A stretch of 64,000 nucleotides of DNA from Candidatus Krumholzibacteriia bacterium. Lineage in GTDB: Bacteria > Krumholzibacteriota > Krumholzibacteriia > LZORAL124-64-63. Below the pieces are notes generated by a model. The model did no database searches. It saw only the letters and a program-made list of their open reading frames with translations, and was not told where the DNA came from. The position numbers and the translations under genes are program-made. The stretch is from contig JADGDU010000026.1 in the NCBI GenBank assembly GCA_016744705.1, forward strand, positions 1-64,000, given 5' to 3'. Below are positions 1 to 8,113 of the stretch, in pieces; positions within the stretch are counted from its first letter, which is position 1; each line of letters starts with the position of its first letter.

Positions 1-29
1 TTCTGAGCCAGGATCAAACTCTCCGTTGT
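1..29 (-). rRNA. 16S ribosomal RNA, 5' end only (partial)
   Basis: Read on the minus strand, the first bases carry the universal 16S start (GAGTTTGATCCTGGCTCAG). Aligning this with E. coli numbering puts nucleotide 1 of the mature RNA near position 29. The rest of the gene lies beyond the left edge. The stub is too short to classify the organism. Confidence 0.95.
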
Positions 30-42
30 TAATATTTAAATT

Positions 43-60
43 AACAGGAAATTTCCTGTT
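43..60. repeat. Perfect 18-bp palindrome just upstream of 16S
   Basis: AACAGGAAATTTCCTGTT equals its own reverse complement. On the plus strand it runs straight into five further T residues, like a rho-independent terminator. On the minus strand it lies about 14 bases before the mature 16S start and could form part of the processing stem of the pre-rRNA. Which of these roles applies cannot be decided from the sequence. Confidence 0.6.
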
Positions 61-180
61 TTTTTCGCTTTAGACATCCCAAAGCTCTTCCGGTTCAAAG
101 TTGCAATAAATTGCCCCTCTGCCCCTTCACAAACTCCGAGATGAACTCAAAATTGTTTAAAGGCTCTCGCACGCTATTCT

Positions 181-194
181 GTTGTCAAAGAACT
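181..194 (-). promoter_or_regulatory. boxA-like antitermination motif in the rRNA leader
   Basis: The minus strand reads AGTTCTTTGACAAC. This resembles the boxA element in bacterial rRNA leaders to which NusB/NusE bind to build the antitermination complex. It lies between the predicted promoter and the 16S start, where boxA is expected. Confidence 0.5.
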
Positions 195-238
195 GTACCG
201 AGCAGTCGCTGCTGCTGGTCCCCTCTAGCGGGAGGAGG

Positions 239-267
239 AAGATACTCAGAGGACCCCAAACTGTCAA
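239..267 (-). promoter_or_regulatory. Predicted rRNA operon promoter
   Basis: On the minus strand a perfect -35 box TTGACA (267-262) is followed after 17 bases by TATCTT (244-239), preceded by an AT-rich stretch resembling an UP element. Transcription would start near 232 and give a leader of about 200 nucleotides. Confidence 0.55.
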
Positions 268-730
268 AGGAATTCTTTAAAGTATTTCATCTTTTTCGAT
301 TTAATTAATAAGACCCTGTTTTTGCACCCTAAACGGTGTTTTGACTAGATTTTGTCAAAAAAATAACCAGTTCGTTTTACTAAAATCCTTGAATTAAAAC
401 TCTCTGGAAGGTTTTGGGCTCCTCTGCACCCTCTTTTCAAATACAACAATGCCCTCTTTCGCTAATAAATGTGGGGAAATATTTCCATTTTGACTGAAAA
501 TTCCATTCCGAACCACCCAAACCTCAGTCCAATTGTGGAAAATCCTGGTCGCCAGGCCCTAAAACCAAGCGTCCATATATACAGTCCAGTCCTTACCTTC
601 GCCTCAGGGGAACAAAACCTACTGCGAGAAACCTTTGCGTCCTCCAAATGGCAGCTTACTTTTGGAGAAGTATTGAAAGAGATGCGTAATACAATCTCCA
701 CGCAACCAAGGTCCCTATAAGGAGGTCACC

Positions 731-1168
731 ATGCATACAAACTCCGATATCCGCCCCTCCTTTGAAGAAGTGTATATGAATTTCGCCCAACTGATTTCCA
801 AACGCTCCACCTGCAAAAGGCTCCAAGTGGGTACGGTTATCACCTCCACCGACTTTCGCAAGGTCCTGGCTGTGGGGTATAATGGCAACGCATCCGGATT
901 GCCAAACACTTGCGACCGTGATGAGCAGGGAAATTGTGGCTGCCTGCACTCTGAAGAAAACGCGGCTATCAACTTCGATTCACCCCGACAAACGGAAAAG
1001 TACGTCTTTGTCACTCACATGCCCTGTCCAGCCTGTGCTAAACGATTGATCAATCTGGGGCATATCAAACGGGTGACCTACAAGGACAATTACCGCAACC
1101 AGGAGGCACTGGATCTTTTTCAGGCCGTGGGCATAGAAGTGCGGCAATTCCAGACAGAAGAGAAGTGA
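731..1168 (+). CDS. dCMP/cytidine deaminase family protein
   Basis: A 145-residue zinc-dependent deaminase of the dCMP deaminase/ComEB group, expected to convert dCMP to dUMP for dTMP synthesis. The catalytic signature is intact: H73-x-E75 in CLHSEENA supplies a zinc ligand and the proton shuttle, and C99/C102 in PCPAC supply the other ligands. Length fits the family. A near-perfect ribosome binding site (TAAGGAGGT) lies just ahead of the ATG. It is the first gene of an operon, with the glycosyltransferase starting 7 bases after its stop; there is no obvious functional link between them. A broader nucleoside or RNA deaminase role cannot be excluded. Confidence 0.88.
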   Translation: MHTNSDIRPSFEEVYMNFAQLISKRSTCKRLQVGTVITSTDFRKVLAVGYNGNASGLPNTCDRDEQGNCGCLHSEENAAINFDSPRQTEKYVFVTHMPCPACAKRLINLGHIKRVTYKDNYRNQEALDLFQAVGIEVRQFQTEEK

Positions 1169-1174
1169 CTTCCC

Positions 1175-2254
1175 ATGCCTCAGCCCCATCTTTGCTTTGT
1201 CAACTCTTTGCGCACCTGGGGCGGCGCCGAAGTGTGGTTTCTGGAAACGGCCTTGGCTTTGCAACAACGTGGCCACCGTGTGAGTATTGTGGCCCAACCC
1301 GACTCCGAATTGCTTAAAAGATGCCAAGCCCAAAACCTTGAGGCCTACCCTCTGGCCATTCGCTTTGATGGAGCCCCTTGGACTTTGGCCAAACTGGCCC
1401 ATTATTTTCGCACTGAAAAAGTATCAGCCATTCTTACCAATTTGACCAAGGATCTCAAGGCCGCCGCCATTTCAGGGCGCCTGGCTGGGGTGCCAATCAT
1501 TTTGGGCAGTAGGGAGAGTGACTTCCCCCTTAAAAACAAAGCATATTACAGGTGGTACTTCAACACTCTGGCCACGGGATTACTGGTCAATTCAAATGCC
1601 ACCCGAGACACCGCCCTGCAAAGCGCTCCTTTCTTAGATCCTCAAAAAGTTCACCTATTATATAAAGGCATCGACCTGGATTATTTCAGTCCTGGAAAAT
1701 CGCCCCACAATCCCACAGTGGGATTTGCCGGACAACTCATTGAGCGCAAAGGATTATCCACTTTGATGGAAGCCTGGTCGCAAGTGGAACACAATTTCCA
1801 AGCCACCCTGCGTTTAGCCGGCCAAGGTCCCCTGATGCCCAAATTGCAAGCTTGGCGTCAAACCCTCCAATATCCTCAGCGTGTGGAAATTTTGGGCCCC
1901 ATTGAAGATATGCCCACGTTCCATTCGGGATTGAGCATGCTGGCCATGCCATCCCTGAGTGAAGGTTTTGGGCTTGTGGCCGCTGAAGCCTTGGCCTGCG
2001 CTGTTCCCGTCATTGCCACCGAAACCAGCAGTCTGCCTGAAATTGTCACTCACCAGAGCACGGGCTTGTTGATACCAACCAACGATTCTGAAGCTTTGGC
2101 CCAGGCAATGCTGTATCTATTGAATCATCCCCCAGTGGCTCGGAAATTGGGTCTGGCGGGCAGGCAGTTCGTACAAAAGCATTTTGATAGAGAGAACACA
2201 CTCCAGCAGTTGGAAGTATTAACATCCCTGAGCCCCGAAAGGTATCCCTCATGA
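1175..2254 (+). CDS. Glycosyltransferase family 4 (GT-B fold)
   Basis: A 359-residue cytoplasmic glycosyltransferase that likely moves a sugar from a nucleotide donor to a lipid or glycan acceptor. The N-terminal half begins with the acceptor-domain loop WGGAEVWFLE. The C-terminal half carries the donor-binding GT4 pattern around residues 258-280 (SLSEGFGLVAAEALACAVPV), with the two glutamates of the E-x7-E motif. No signal peptide or membrane segment is visible. The stop overlaps the next start by four bases (ATGA), so translation of the two is probably coupled. The substrate cannot be told from sequence; lipopolysaccharide or exopolysaccharide synthesis is the usual role. Confidence 0.88.
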   Translation: MPQPHLCFVNSLRTWGGAEVWFLETALALQQRGHRVSIVAQPDSELLKRCQAQNLEAYPLAIRFDGAPWTLAKLAHYFRTEKVSAILTNLTKDLKAAAISGRLAGVPIILGSRESDFPLKNKAYYRWYFNTLATGLLVNSNATRDTALQSAPFLDPQKVHLLYKGIDLDYFSPGKSPHNPTVGFAGQLIERKGLSTLMEAWSQVEHNFQATLRLAGQGPLMPKLQAWRQTLQYPQRVEILGPIEDMPTFHSGLSMLAMPSLSEGFGLVAAEALACAVPVIATETSSLPEIVTHQSTGLLIPTNDSEALAQAMLYLLNHPPVARKLGLAGRQFVQKHFDRENTLQQLEVLTSLSPERYPS

Positions 2255-3063
2255 AAACTCTGACAGTGGCCTCTATCCAGAATAGTCCCGAATTTGGCAA
2301 CATTCGCGCCAACCTGCACGACCTCATGGGCCTGCTACCCCTTGGTTGCGACCTGGCTGTGCTGCCCGAATTATGCGCCACAGGATATCAGTTTCGTTGC
2401 CGCGACGAAGTGATGGAAATGGCGGAAGTGATCGCACCCGGCCAACAGCCTGGCCCTATCACCACCCGTTTGAGTGAAGCAGCTGCTTCCAGTGGAATCA
2501 CCATCATCGCTGGCATTGCTGAACGGGATGGTGACAAGCTTTACAACAGCTCCGTGCTCATCCGCCCCGATGGCAGCCGCCACATTTACCGCAAAATTCA
2601 TCTCTTCCTGGACGAGAAGAATTTGTTCGATCCAGGCGATCTTGGCTTTTCGGTGGTAGATGCCTGTGGCGTGAAAGTGGGCATGATGATTTGTTTCGAC
2701 TGGATATTCCCAGAGTCGGCTCGCACCCTGGCCCTGAAGGGTGCCCAGATCATTGCCCATCCTTCTAATCTGGTGCTGCCCTGGTGCCCCGAAGCCATGA
2801 TCACCCGCAGCCTCGAAAATCGGGTTTTCACCATGACGGCCAACCGGGTCGGGCGTGAATTGCGTACCGATACACCCCTGGAGTTTATCGGCCTCAGCCA
2901 GGTCGTTTCTCCTACAGGCATGCGCCTGGCCCAACTCGGCAAAGAGGGAACTGGCGCGGCGTTGGCCACCATCAACATTTCCGAATCACATAAAAAAATT
3001 ACGGCGGCCAACGATTTGTTCGCTGACCGCCGTCCCGAGTTTTATCAAGAAGATATCAGCTGA
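2251..3063 (+). CDS. Carbon-nitrogen hydrolase (nitrilase superfamily)
   Basis: A 270-residue amidase-type enzyme that hydrolyses a C-N bond of a small amide or nitrile. The complete catalytic triad is visible: E40 (LPELCATGY), K115 (IYRKIHLF) and C148 (MMICFDW). The length is that of a single-domain member. Family members include omega-amidases, N-carbamoyl-amine amidohydrolases and formamidases; the motif around the cysteine does not settle which. It is third in the operon and overlaps the convergent glgC gene by eight bases at its 3' end. Confidence 0.88.
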   Translation: MKTLTVASIQNSPEFGNIRANLHDLMGLLPLGCDLAVLPELCATGYQFRCRDEVMEMAEVIAPGQQPGPITTRLSEAAASSGITIIAGIAERDGDKLYNSSVLIRPDGSRHIYRKIHLFLDEKNLFDPGDLGFSVVDACGVKVGMMICFDWIFPESARTLALKGAQIIAHPSNLVLPWCPEAMITRSLENRVFTMTANRVGRELRTDTPLEFIGLSQVVSPTGMRLAQLGKEGTGAALATINISESHKKITAANDLFADRRPEFYQEDIS

Positions 3064-4303
3064 GGTCTGTCAGATCCATACCCTTGGGAATGATCACAAT
3101 GCCCGAGGCCGAAACCTTGAACATACGCTCATCTTTTTCTTTATCAAACCCGATGCGCATGCCTTCGGGGATGACCACATCTTTATCCACGATGCAGCGG
3201 TTTAGCTCGGCGTTACGCCCGACAACCACGTCGTCCATGATAATGCTGTCGGTGATGCGGCTGTAGGAATTGACCCGCACTCCGCGTCCCACCACAGACC
3301 GTTCCACCCGGCCACCAGAGACGATGGAGCCGCTGCCCACAATACTATCCTCCACAATGCCCGGCAGAGTGCCATCTTCGGTGACACCATGCACCGATTT
3401 GAACGGTGGCAGTGGCGGCTGCCAGGCCCGGAACAACCATTGGGTATCGTACAACTCAAACCGGGGTTGGCGACTGACCAATTCCATGGTGGTTTCGTAG
3501 TAACTCTCCAAGGTCCCAATATCCCGCCAGTAACAGCTCTCATGGGTGTCTTCATCACGGAAGGGGTAGGCATAAACCATCTCTTTTTCCACCAAAGATG
3601 GGATGATGTCCTTGCCAAAATCGTGCTTGCTGCCGGCGTGCCGGGCATCATCACTCAGTTCGTGCACCAAACAGTCGGTGTCGAAAACATAGACCCCCAT
3701 GTTCACCAAACAGTGGTCAGGATCTCCGGGAATGGTTTTCGGGTTTTGGGGTTTTTCTTCAAATCCCACCACGCGCCAATTCTCGTCCACTTCCAGGATG
3801 CCAAATTCATCGGCCCCTTCTTTGGGGACCACTGCGCAACTGAGAGTCATGGTCCCGGCCGTGCCGCTATGGAACTTCAGAAGTTTTCCGTAATCCATTT
3901 TGTATATGTGATCGCCGGAGAGAATGAGCACGTGAGCCGGTTTGCGATTTTCGAGCAGGTAAACATTCTGGTACACGGCATCGGCAGTGCCTTCATACCA
4001 CTTCTGGCCAATACGGTGTTGGGGAGGAATGCGGTAACAGAACTCACCGCTCTCGTAACTGAAGACGTTCCACCCGCGCTGCAGGTGCTTGTCCAGACTG
4101 TAACTTTTGTACTGCGTCAGAACATAAATCTGACGCAGGCCACTGTTGATGCAGTTGGATAAAGTGAAATCGATGATGCGGAAGGCGCCGCCAAAAGGCA
4201 CGGCAGGTTTTGATCGATCCTTGGTCAAAGGATATAGCCGTTCACCCTGACCACCGGCTAGAATGAGAGTCAGGGTGTTGCGCACAAGTTCAAAGGTGCC
4301 CAC
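3056..4303 (-). CDS. glgC: Glucose-1-phosphate adenylyltransferase
   Basis: A 415-residue ADP-glucose pyrophosphorylase, the committed step of bacterial glycogen synthesis (glucose-1-phosphate + ATP to ADP-glucose + PPi). The N-terminal nucleotidyltransferase signature LAGGQGERLYPLT is followed by RSKPAVPFGG and the SGDHIYKMDY active-site loop. The C-terminal half is a left-handed beta-helix seen as hexapeptide-like repeats (SIVGSGSIVSGG). Start is GTG at 4303, with GGAGGA seven bases upstream. It is the last gene of a cluster with glgA, a galT-like gene and a two-component pair. Allosteric regulation is usual for the family but cannot be specified here. Confidence 0.97.
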   Translation of the reverse strand: MGTFELVRNTLTLILAGGQGERLYPLTKDRSKPAVPFGGAFRIIDFTLSNCINSGLRQIYVLTQYKSYSLDKHLQRGWNVFSYESGEFCYRIPPQHRIGQKWYEGTADAVYQNVYLLENRKPAHVLILSGDHIYKMDYGKLLKFHSGTAGTMTLSCAVVPKEGADEFGILEVDENWRVVGFEEKPQNPKTIPGDPDHCLVNMGVYVFDTDCLVHELSDDARHAGSKHDFGKDIIPSLVEKEMVYAYPFRDEDTHESCYWRDIGTLESYYETTMELVSRQPRFELYDTQWLFRAWQPPLPPFKSVHGVTEDGTLPGIVEDSIVGSGSIVSGGRVERSVVGRGVRVNSYSRITDSIIMDDVVVGRNAELNRCIVDKDVVIPEGMRIGFDKEKDERMFKVSASGIVIIPKGMDLTDLS

Positions 4304-4363
4304 TGTCGTCCTCCACTGGGATTGGTTAGACCCGGCAGACGATACACATGCACCAGTAGATGT

Positions 4364-4735
4364 CTAGTTCCGAGCTGCCATCCTGGCATTCAGGATTTTA
4401 TCGACAGTCTCAATAAGCTCGGTCACATCTGACGATTTGGTCACGTAGGCATCAGCAGCCCAGGTCATGTAGTTGTCCTGATAACTGGAAAAAGCCGTGT
4501 TCAAAACCACTGGCAAAGTATTGTCTCGCTCAATGATTCTTTGCAAGGCTTCGATACCGTCCATCCCAGCCATGCGAATGTCAAGCACAACCAGATCCGG
4601 CTTCATAGTTTCCACATATTCAAGGCCCTGAATGGCACTGTCGGCAGTCATTGTTTCATAACCAGCACGGCGCAATTCTGTTTCATATAGCAATCTCAGA
4701 TGGGGTTCGTCGTCTACAATAAGAATTCGTTTCAC
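4364..4735 (-). CDS. Single-domain response regulator (CheY-like)
   Basis: A 123-residue stand-alone receiver domain. It begins with the acidic pocket ILIVDDEPH, has the phospho-acceptor aspartate in LVVLDIRMAGMDG, and a lysine in the YVTKSSD switch loop. No DNA-binding or enzymatic output domain follows, so it probably acts by protein contact or in a phosphorelay. Start is GTG at 4735 with AGGAGG upstream. It follows the histidine kinase and precedes glgC by 60 bases; the kinase is the likely phosphate donor (inference from order). Confidence 0.92.
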   Translation of the reverse strand: MKRILIVDDEPHLRLLYETELRRAGYETMTADSAIQGLEYVETMKPDLVVLDIRMAGMDGIEALQRIIERDNTLPVVLNTAFSSYQDNYMTWAADAYVTKSSDVTELIETVDKILNARMAARN

Positions 4736-4854
4736 CTTAAAACCTCCTGTGGGATTTCGCCGGGGGGCGAGTGAGGATTTCTTTAAAGAGCTTACCCCAA
4801 CCCCCGAAAAACCGCAATGATAAATCTGACCCTCTCGGGTCCCATTTCTCTCAT

Positions 4855-6627
4855 CTATTTAGGGAGCGGCAAGATGAAGAAAAACTCCGCTCCAGAAATA
4901 TCTCGATTTTCTGCCCCGATCACTCCCCCGTGGGACTTGATTATTTGAGAGCAGATGGTCAAGCCCAATCCTGAGCCCGTCGTTTTGGTAGAAAAGAAGG
5001 GCGAGAATAGCTTTTCTGAAAACTCTTGTGCAAAACCCGGACCAGAATCCAGAACTGAGACTTTTATTCCACCCTCCAGAACCCTGGTTTGAATTTCCAG
5101 GGTCCCGCCACCCTTCATCATTTGCATCGCGTTCACCAGAAAATTTTGCAAAACCTGCTGTATTTCCCCTGGATTGGCATTCAAGGCTGTTTCTGTACTC
5201 TGCAAATCCAATTTGACATCAATTCTCTGATCTGAAAATTCCACCTGAAAACCGGTGATGGTTTCTTGCACCAACTCGTCCAGCACCACAGATTTTCTCA
5301 GTTGTTTGCGGGGCCGGATGAAATCCAGCAGGTCATGGATAATTCTCTCCATGCGCCCCACTTCATCGGAAATGATGCGAGCGAATTCCCGGTTGGGGTC
5401 ATCCTTTCCCAAACTGCGCACCAAAGTGCGGGCAAATCCACCAATGGCCACCAGGGGGTTCCGCAACTCGTGAGCCACAATTGCCGAAGTTTCACCCATA
5501 ACGCTGAGGCGTTCCATGCGCAGCAGGGTCGCCTGATCCTCTTTTTGTTGCTCATGGGCTTTGCGCAAATCGATGAGGCGTTTTTCCAATTCGAAATACA
5601 GGCGGTTGTTTTCGATGGCCCCCGCGCTCTGGTTGGCAAAGAGGTGAAGAAATTCCAGATCCAGACTCCCAATGTCCGCATGGCTGATGGCATTGTCGGC
5701 CACAATCACGCCCAATGGCCCCCGGCGGGTCATCAGCGGAGCCAAAGCAAACTCTTGTGCCCCCAACCATTGGCGGATGGTATCCACTCCTGGTCGCACC
5801 ACATCTTTGGTGATATGCAAAACCTTACGATTGACCATGGATTTGATCAGCAAATTTTCACTATCATCCAAGGATATTTTCATATTGCGCACGATGCTGT
5901 TCACCGCGGTATCTGTGGTCTTAATGGACTGATCATAGCTGGTCATCATCTCGAACAGGTCCACCTGTTTGTCGGCCAGGTCCAACCAGATACGCGAAGC
6001 CTCTTCTGCGTCACTGGGGCCAATGGCCAACTCTCCCTGCAAAGTCAGTGATCCTTCATCTATCAACAGAAGAAAGGCCCGGTTGAATCCCAAACCCTGA
6101 CCCGAGGTGATGCAAATCAAAACAGCCTGCAGAATCTGATCCAAAGTCAGGTGCGCTCCGTAGAGAGCCTCACTCACCTGATTGAGCAAAGAAAGCTTGG
6201 CCAGGCGCATCATGCGTTTTTCATCTTCAAGCTGCTGACTGAGAATGTCGGTCAGCAAAAGCAGCCCATGGGATTTGTATTCATCCTCTTCTTTGGTCGC
6301 CACCAAAGGCTCAGCTTGAAAAGGAAGACACCGTGCATCCACCGCTCTCACTTTACCCTGGCTGTTTATGATCTCCAGAGTTCTGTTCTCACTGGTCCCC
6401 GAGTGCCATGCCTCGCGGCATTGGTCCAATGTTTCCGGCCTCAGAAAGAACTGCTTTAGCTCTACCCCCACCAAATCGGCACGAGCCACCCCCAGCAATA
6501 CACCCGCCCCATCACTGGCCAGGACAATATTACCACCCGGGTCAATCACCATCATGGGTTGATCGCTGGCCTCGAAAGCCTCAGCCACCAAACCATTACG
6601 TTTTTCTAAATACTCGCTGTGTTCCAA
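4855..6627 (-). CDS. PAS-GAF sensor histidine kinase
   Basis: A 590-residue soluble kinase with no membrane segments. It has an N-terminal PAS-like domain (about residues 15-125), a GAF-like domain (about 165-345), a short coiled segment, then HisKA with phospho-acceptor His near 386 (VAHELRNPLVAIGG). A GHKL ATPase follows with the N box (QQVLQNFLVNAMQ) and G boxes (DSGPGFA, GSGLGLTI). Start is TTG at 6627, preceded by GGGAGA, only 15 bases after the glgA stop. It is probably co-transcribed with the glycogen genes and paired with the receiver protein downstream. It probably senses an intracellular cue; the ligand is unknown. Confidence 0.93.
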   Translation of the reverse strand: MEHSEYLEKRNGLVAEAFEASDQPMMVIDPGGNIVLASDGAGVLLGVARADLVGVELKQFFLRPETLDQCREAWHSGTSENRTLEIINSQGKVRAVDARCLPFQAEPLVATKEEDEYKSHGLLLLTDILSQQLEDEKRMMRLAKLSLLNQVSEALYGAHLTLDQILQAVLICITSGQGLGFNRAFLLLIDEGSLTLQGELAIGPSDAEEASRIWLDLADKQVDLFEMMTSYDQSIKTTDTAVNSIVRNMKISLDDSENLLIKSMVNRKVLHITKDVVRPGVDTIRQWLGAQEFALAPLMTRRGPLGVIVADNAISHADIGSLDLEFLHLFANQSAGAIENNRLYFELEKRLIDLRKAHEQQKEDQATLLRMERLSVMGETSAIVAHELRNPLVAIGGFARTLVRSLGKDDPNREFARIISDEVGRMERIIHDLLDFIRPRKQLRKSVVLDELVQETITGFQVEFSDQRIDVKLDLQSTETALNANPGEIQQVLQNFLVNAMQMMKGGGTLEIQTRVLEGGIKVSVLDSGPGFAQEFSEKLFSPFFSTKTTGSGLGLTICSQIIKSHGGVIGAENRDISGAEFFFILPLPK

Positions 6628-6642
6628 CGAAATTCTCCCTGC

Positions 6643-8112
6643 CTATCGAGACTGTTTTTTGATGACTTTGGAATAGAGATCTTCGTAACTTTGCGCGGCC
6701 ACATCCCAGCTAAAATCGCATGCCATGCCTGCGGCTTGCAAATCTTTCCAGCGCACCTTGTCTGTGAACATGGTTTCTGCTCTACGCAAGGCAGCCAAAA
6801 AGCTTTCAGGGCGTGAATCATTGAAGACAAAACCGGTACCCGACTCGGCCCCGGCATCGGAAACGGTATCAGCCAGCCCTCCGGTCCAGCGCACCACCGG
6901 CGGTGTGCCATAGCGCAGAGAATACATTTGAGAAAGCCCGCACGGTTCGAACAAGCTGGGCATCAGAAACAAATCACTGCCCGCATATATTCTGTGGGCC
7001 AGGGCTTCGTCAAACTTATCCACGAAAGCAATGCGTTGAGGATACCGCGATGCCACCTCTTTGGTGGCCTCTTCCAGGTGCTGTTCTCCGGTGCCCAAAA
7101 GAGCAAAGGCAAAGCCATCATCAGCCAACCGGCCCAGTATGGGCAACAGAAGATCCATGCCCTTTTGCCCCACCAACCGCCCCACAAACCCACAAACAGG
7201 TTTGTTATCTTCGGGTGAGAGTTTCAGTTCACGCAACAAAGCTTTTCGGCATTTGGTTTTTCCTGCTAATTTTCCAGGGCCATAATTGGCTGCCAATGCT
7301 TTGTCCCTGGTAGGGTCCCAGGTTCCGTAATCGCCCCCGTTGAGAATGCCGGAATATTCTTTTCCCCGGCTTTGCAGGATTTCCTGCAGACCACAACCAT
7401 ATTCGGAGCTGCCAGTGGTTTCGCGAGCATAATTAGGGCTCACGGTGTTGACCAGATCGGCCCCCAAAATGCCCGCCTTTAAAAGGTTGAGCTGGCCATG
7501 AAATTCGAGCAGCCCAGGATAGGAAGCCTGAGATCGGGCCATGCCCAGAGTCTCCACCGCATCCAGACCGTGGACCTCCTGGTGGGCCAGATTGTGAATG
7601 GTCAGCAAGGTGCCGGCGGGACCGGGCAGATGGCGCCCGGCGTACCATTGCTGCCGGTACAGAATGGCTGTGGCGGCGTTGGCATCGTGGGAGTGAATCA
7701 CATCCACCGGCCAGTCCAAAAGCCGGGGCAATAACAAAGCCGCTTGGGCGTGCAAGCTGGATCGCTGCAAACTGTCTTCAAAACCAGAGCCATTGGCATA
7801 AGTGTAGATACCGGGTTTATCAAAGAGGGTGGGGCATTCCACCAGGTAGATTTTCACCGCTGAAGAAGTGGACCCGCGCACATGGAAACGGATGTCGTGA
7901 ACCTGCTGCCCCACCCGCAGAGACATAGGGGGTAGTTTCTTCAGGGGCCTGATATTCTCAGCTTTTCGGTCCAGATCTCCGTACAAAGGCAATACCACGC
8001 GGACATCGTGGCCGCGGCTGGCCAAGGCACGGGAAAGGGCGGCAGCCACGTCAGCCAAACCACCAACCTTGGCAAAAGGAGCCATTTCTGCGCTGACCAT
8101 TAGGATTTTCAC
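6643..8112 (-). CDS. glgA: Glycogen synthase (ADP-glucose type)
   Basis: A 489-residue GT5 enzyme that adds glucose from ADP-glucose to the growing alpha-1,4-glucan. The N-terminal donor loop KVGGLADV (K15) and the C-terminal motif FEPCGLSQMYSLRYG are intact. The frame is open further upstream, but the family N-terminus (KILMVSAEMAPF) starts at GTG 8112, one base after the stop of the galT-like gene, so the upstream extension is not coding. Tight spacing shows one transcript with its neighbours. glgB, glgP and glgX are not in the window. Confidence 0.96.
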   Translation of the reverse strand: MKILMVSAEMAPFAKVGGLADVAAALSRALASRGHDVRVVLPLYGDLDRKAENIRPLKKLPPMSLRVGQQVHDIRFHVRGSTSSAVKIYLVECPTLFDKPGIYTYANGSGFEDSLQRSSLHAQAALLLPRLLDWPVDVIHSHDANAATAILYRQQWYAGRHLPGPAGTLLTIHNLAHQEVHGLDAVETLGMARSQASYPGLLEFHGQLNLLKAGILGADLVNTVSPNYARETTGSSEYGCGLQEILQSRGKEYSGILNGGDYGTWDPTRDKALAANYGPGKLAGKTKCRKALLRELKLSPEDNKPVCGFVGRLVGQKGMDLLLPILGRLADDGFAFALLGTGEQHLEEATKEVASRYPQRIAFVDKFDEALAHRIYAGSDLFLMPSLFEPCGLSQMYSLRYGTPPVVRWTGGLADTVSDAGAESGTGFVFNDSRPESFLAALRRAETMFTDKVRWKDLQAAGMACDFSWDVAAQSYEDLYSKVIKKQSR

Positions 8113-8113
8113 A

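Larger units (their letters stand above)
30..730. other. rRNA leader and intergenic region without a protein gene
   Basis: No convincing coding region is seen; short ORFs here lie on both strands without ribosome binding sites. The left half is the leader of the minus-strand rRNA operon with a promoter, a boxA-like motif and a palindrome next to the 16S start. The sequence upstream of the -35 box (268-300) is AT-rich, as expected of an UP element. A second TTGACA lies at 358-353 (minus) but has no good -10 partner. The right half leads into the plus-strand deaminase operon; a small hairpin (CCTGG/CCAGG) sits at 544-556. Confidence 0.7.

Noticed and set aside
469..720. An 83-codon plus-strand ORF overlapping a 79-codon minus-strand ORF before the deaminase gene
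   Set aside because: Neither has a ribosome binding site or recognisable features and both lie in an rRNA leader/intergenic region.
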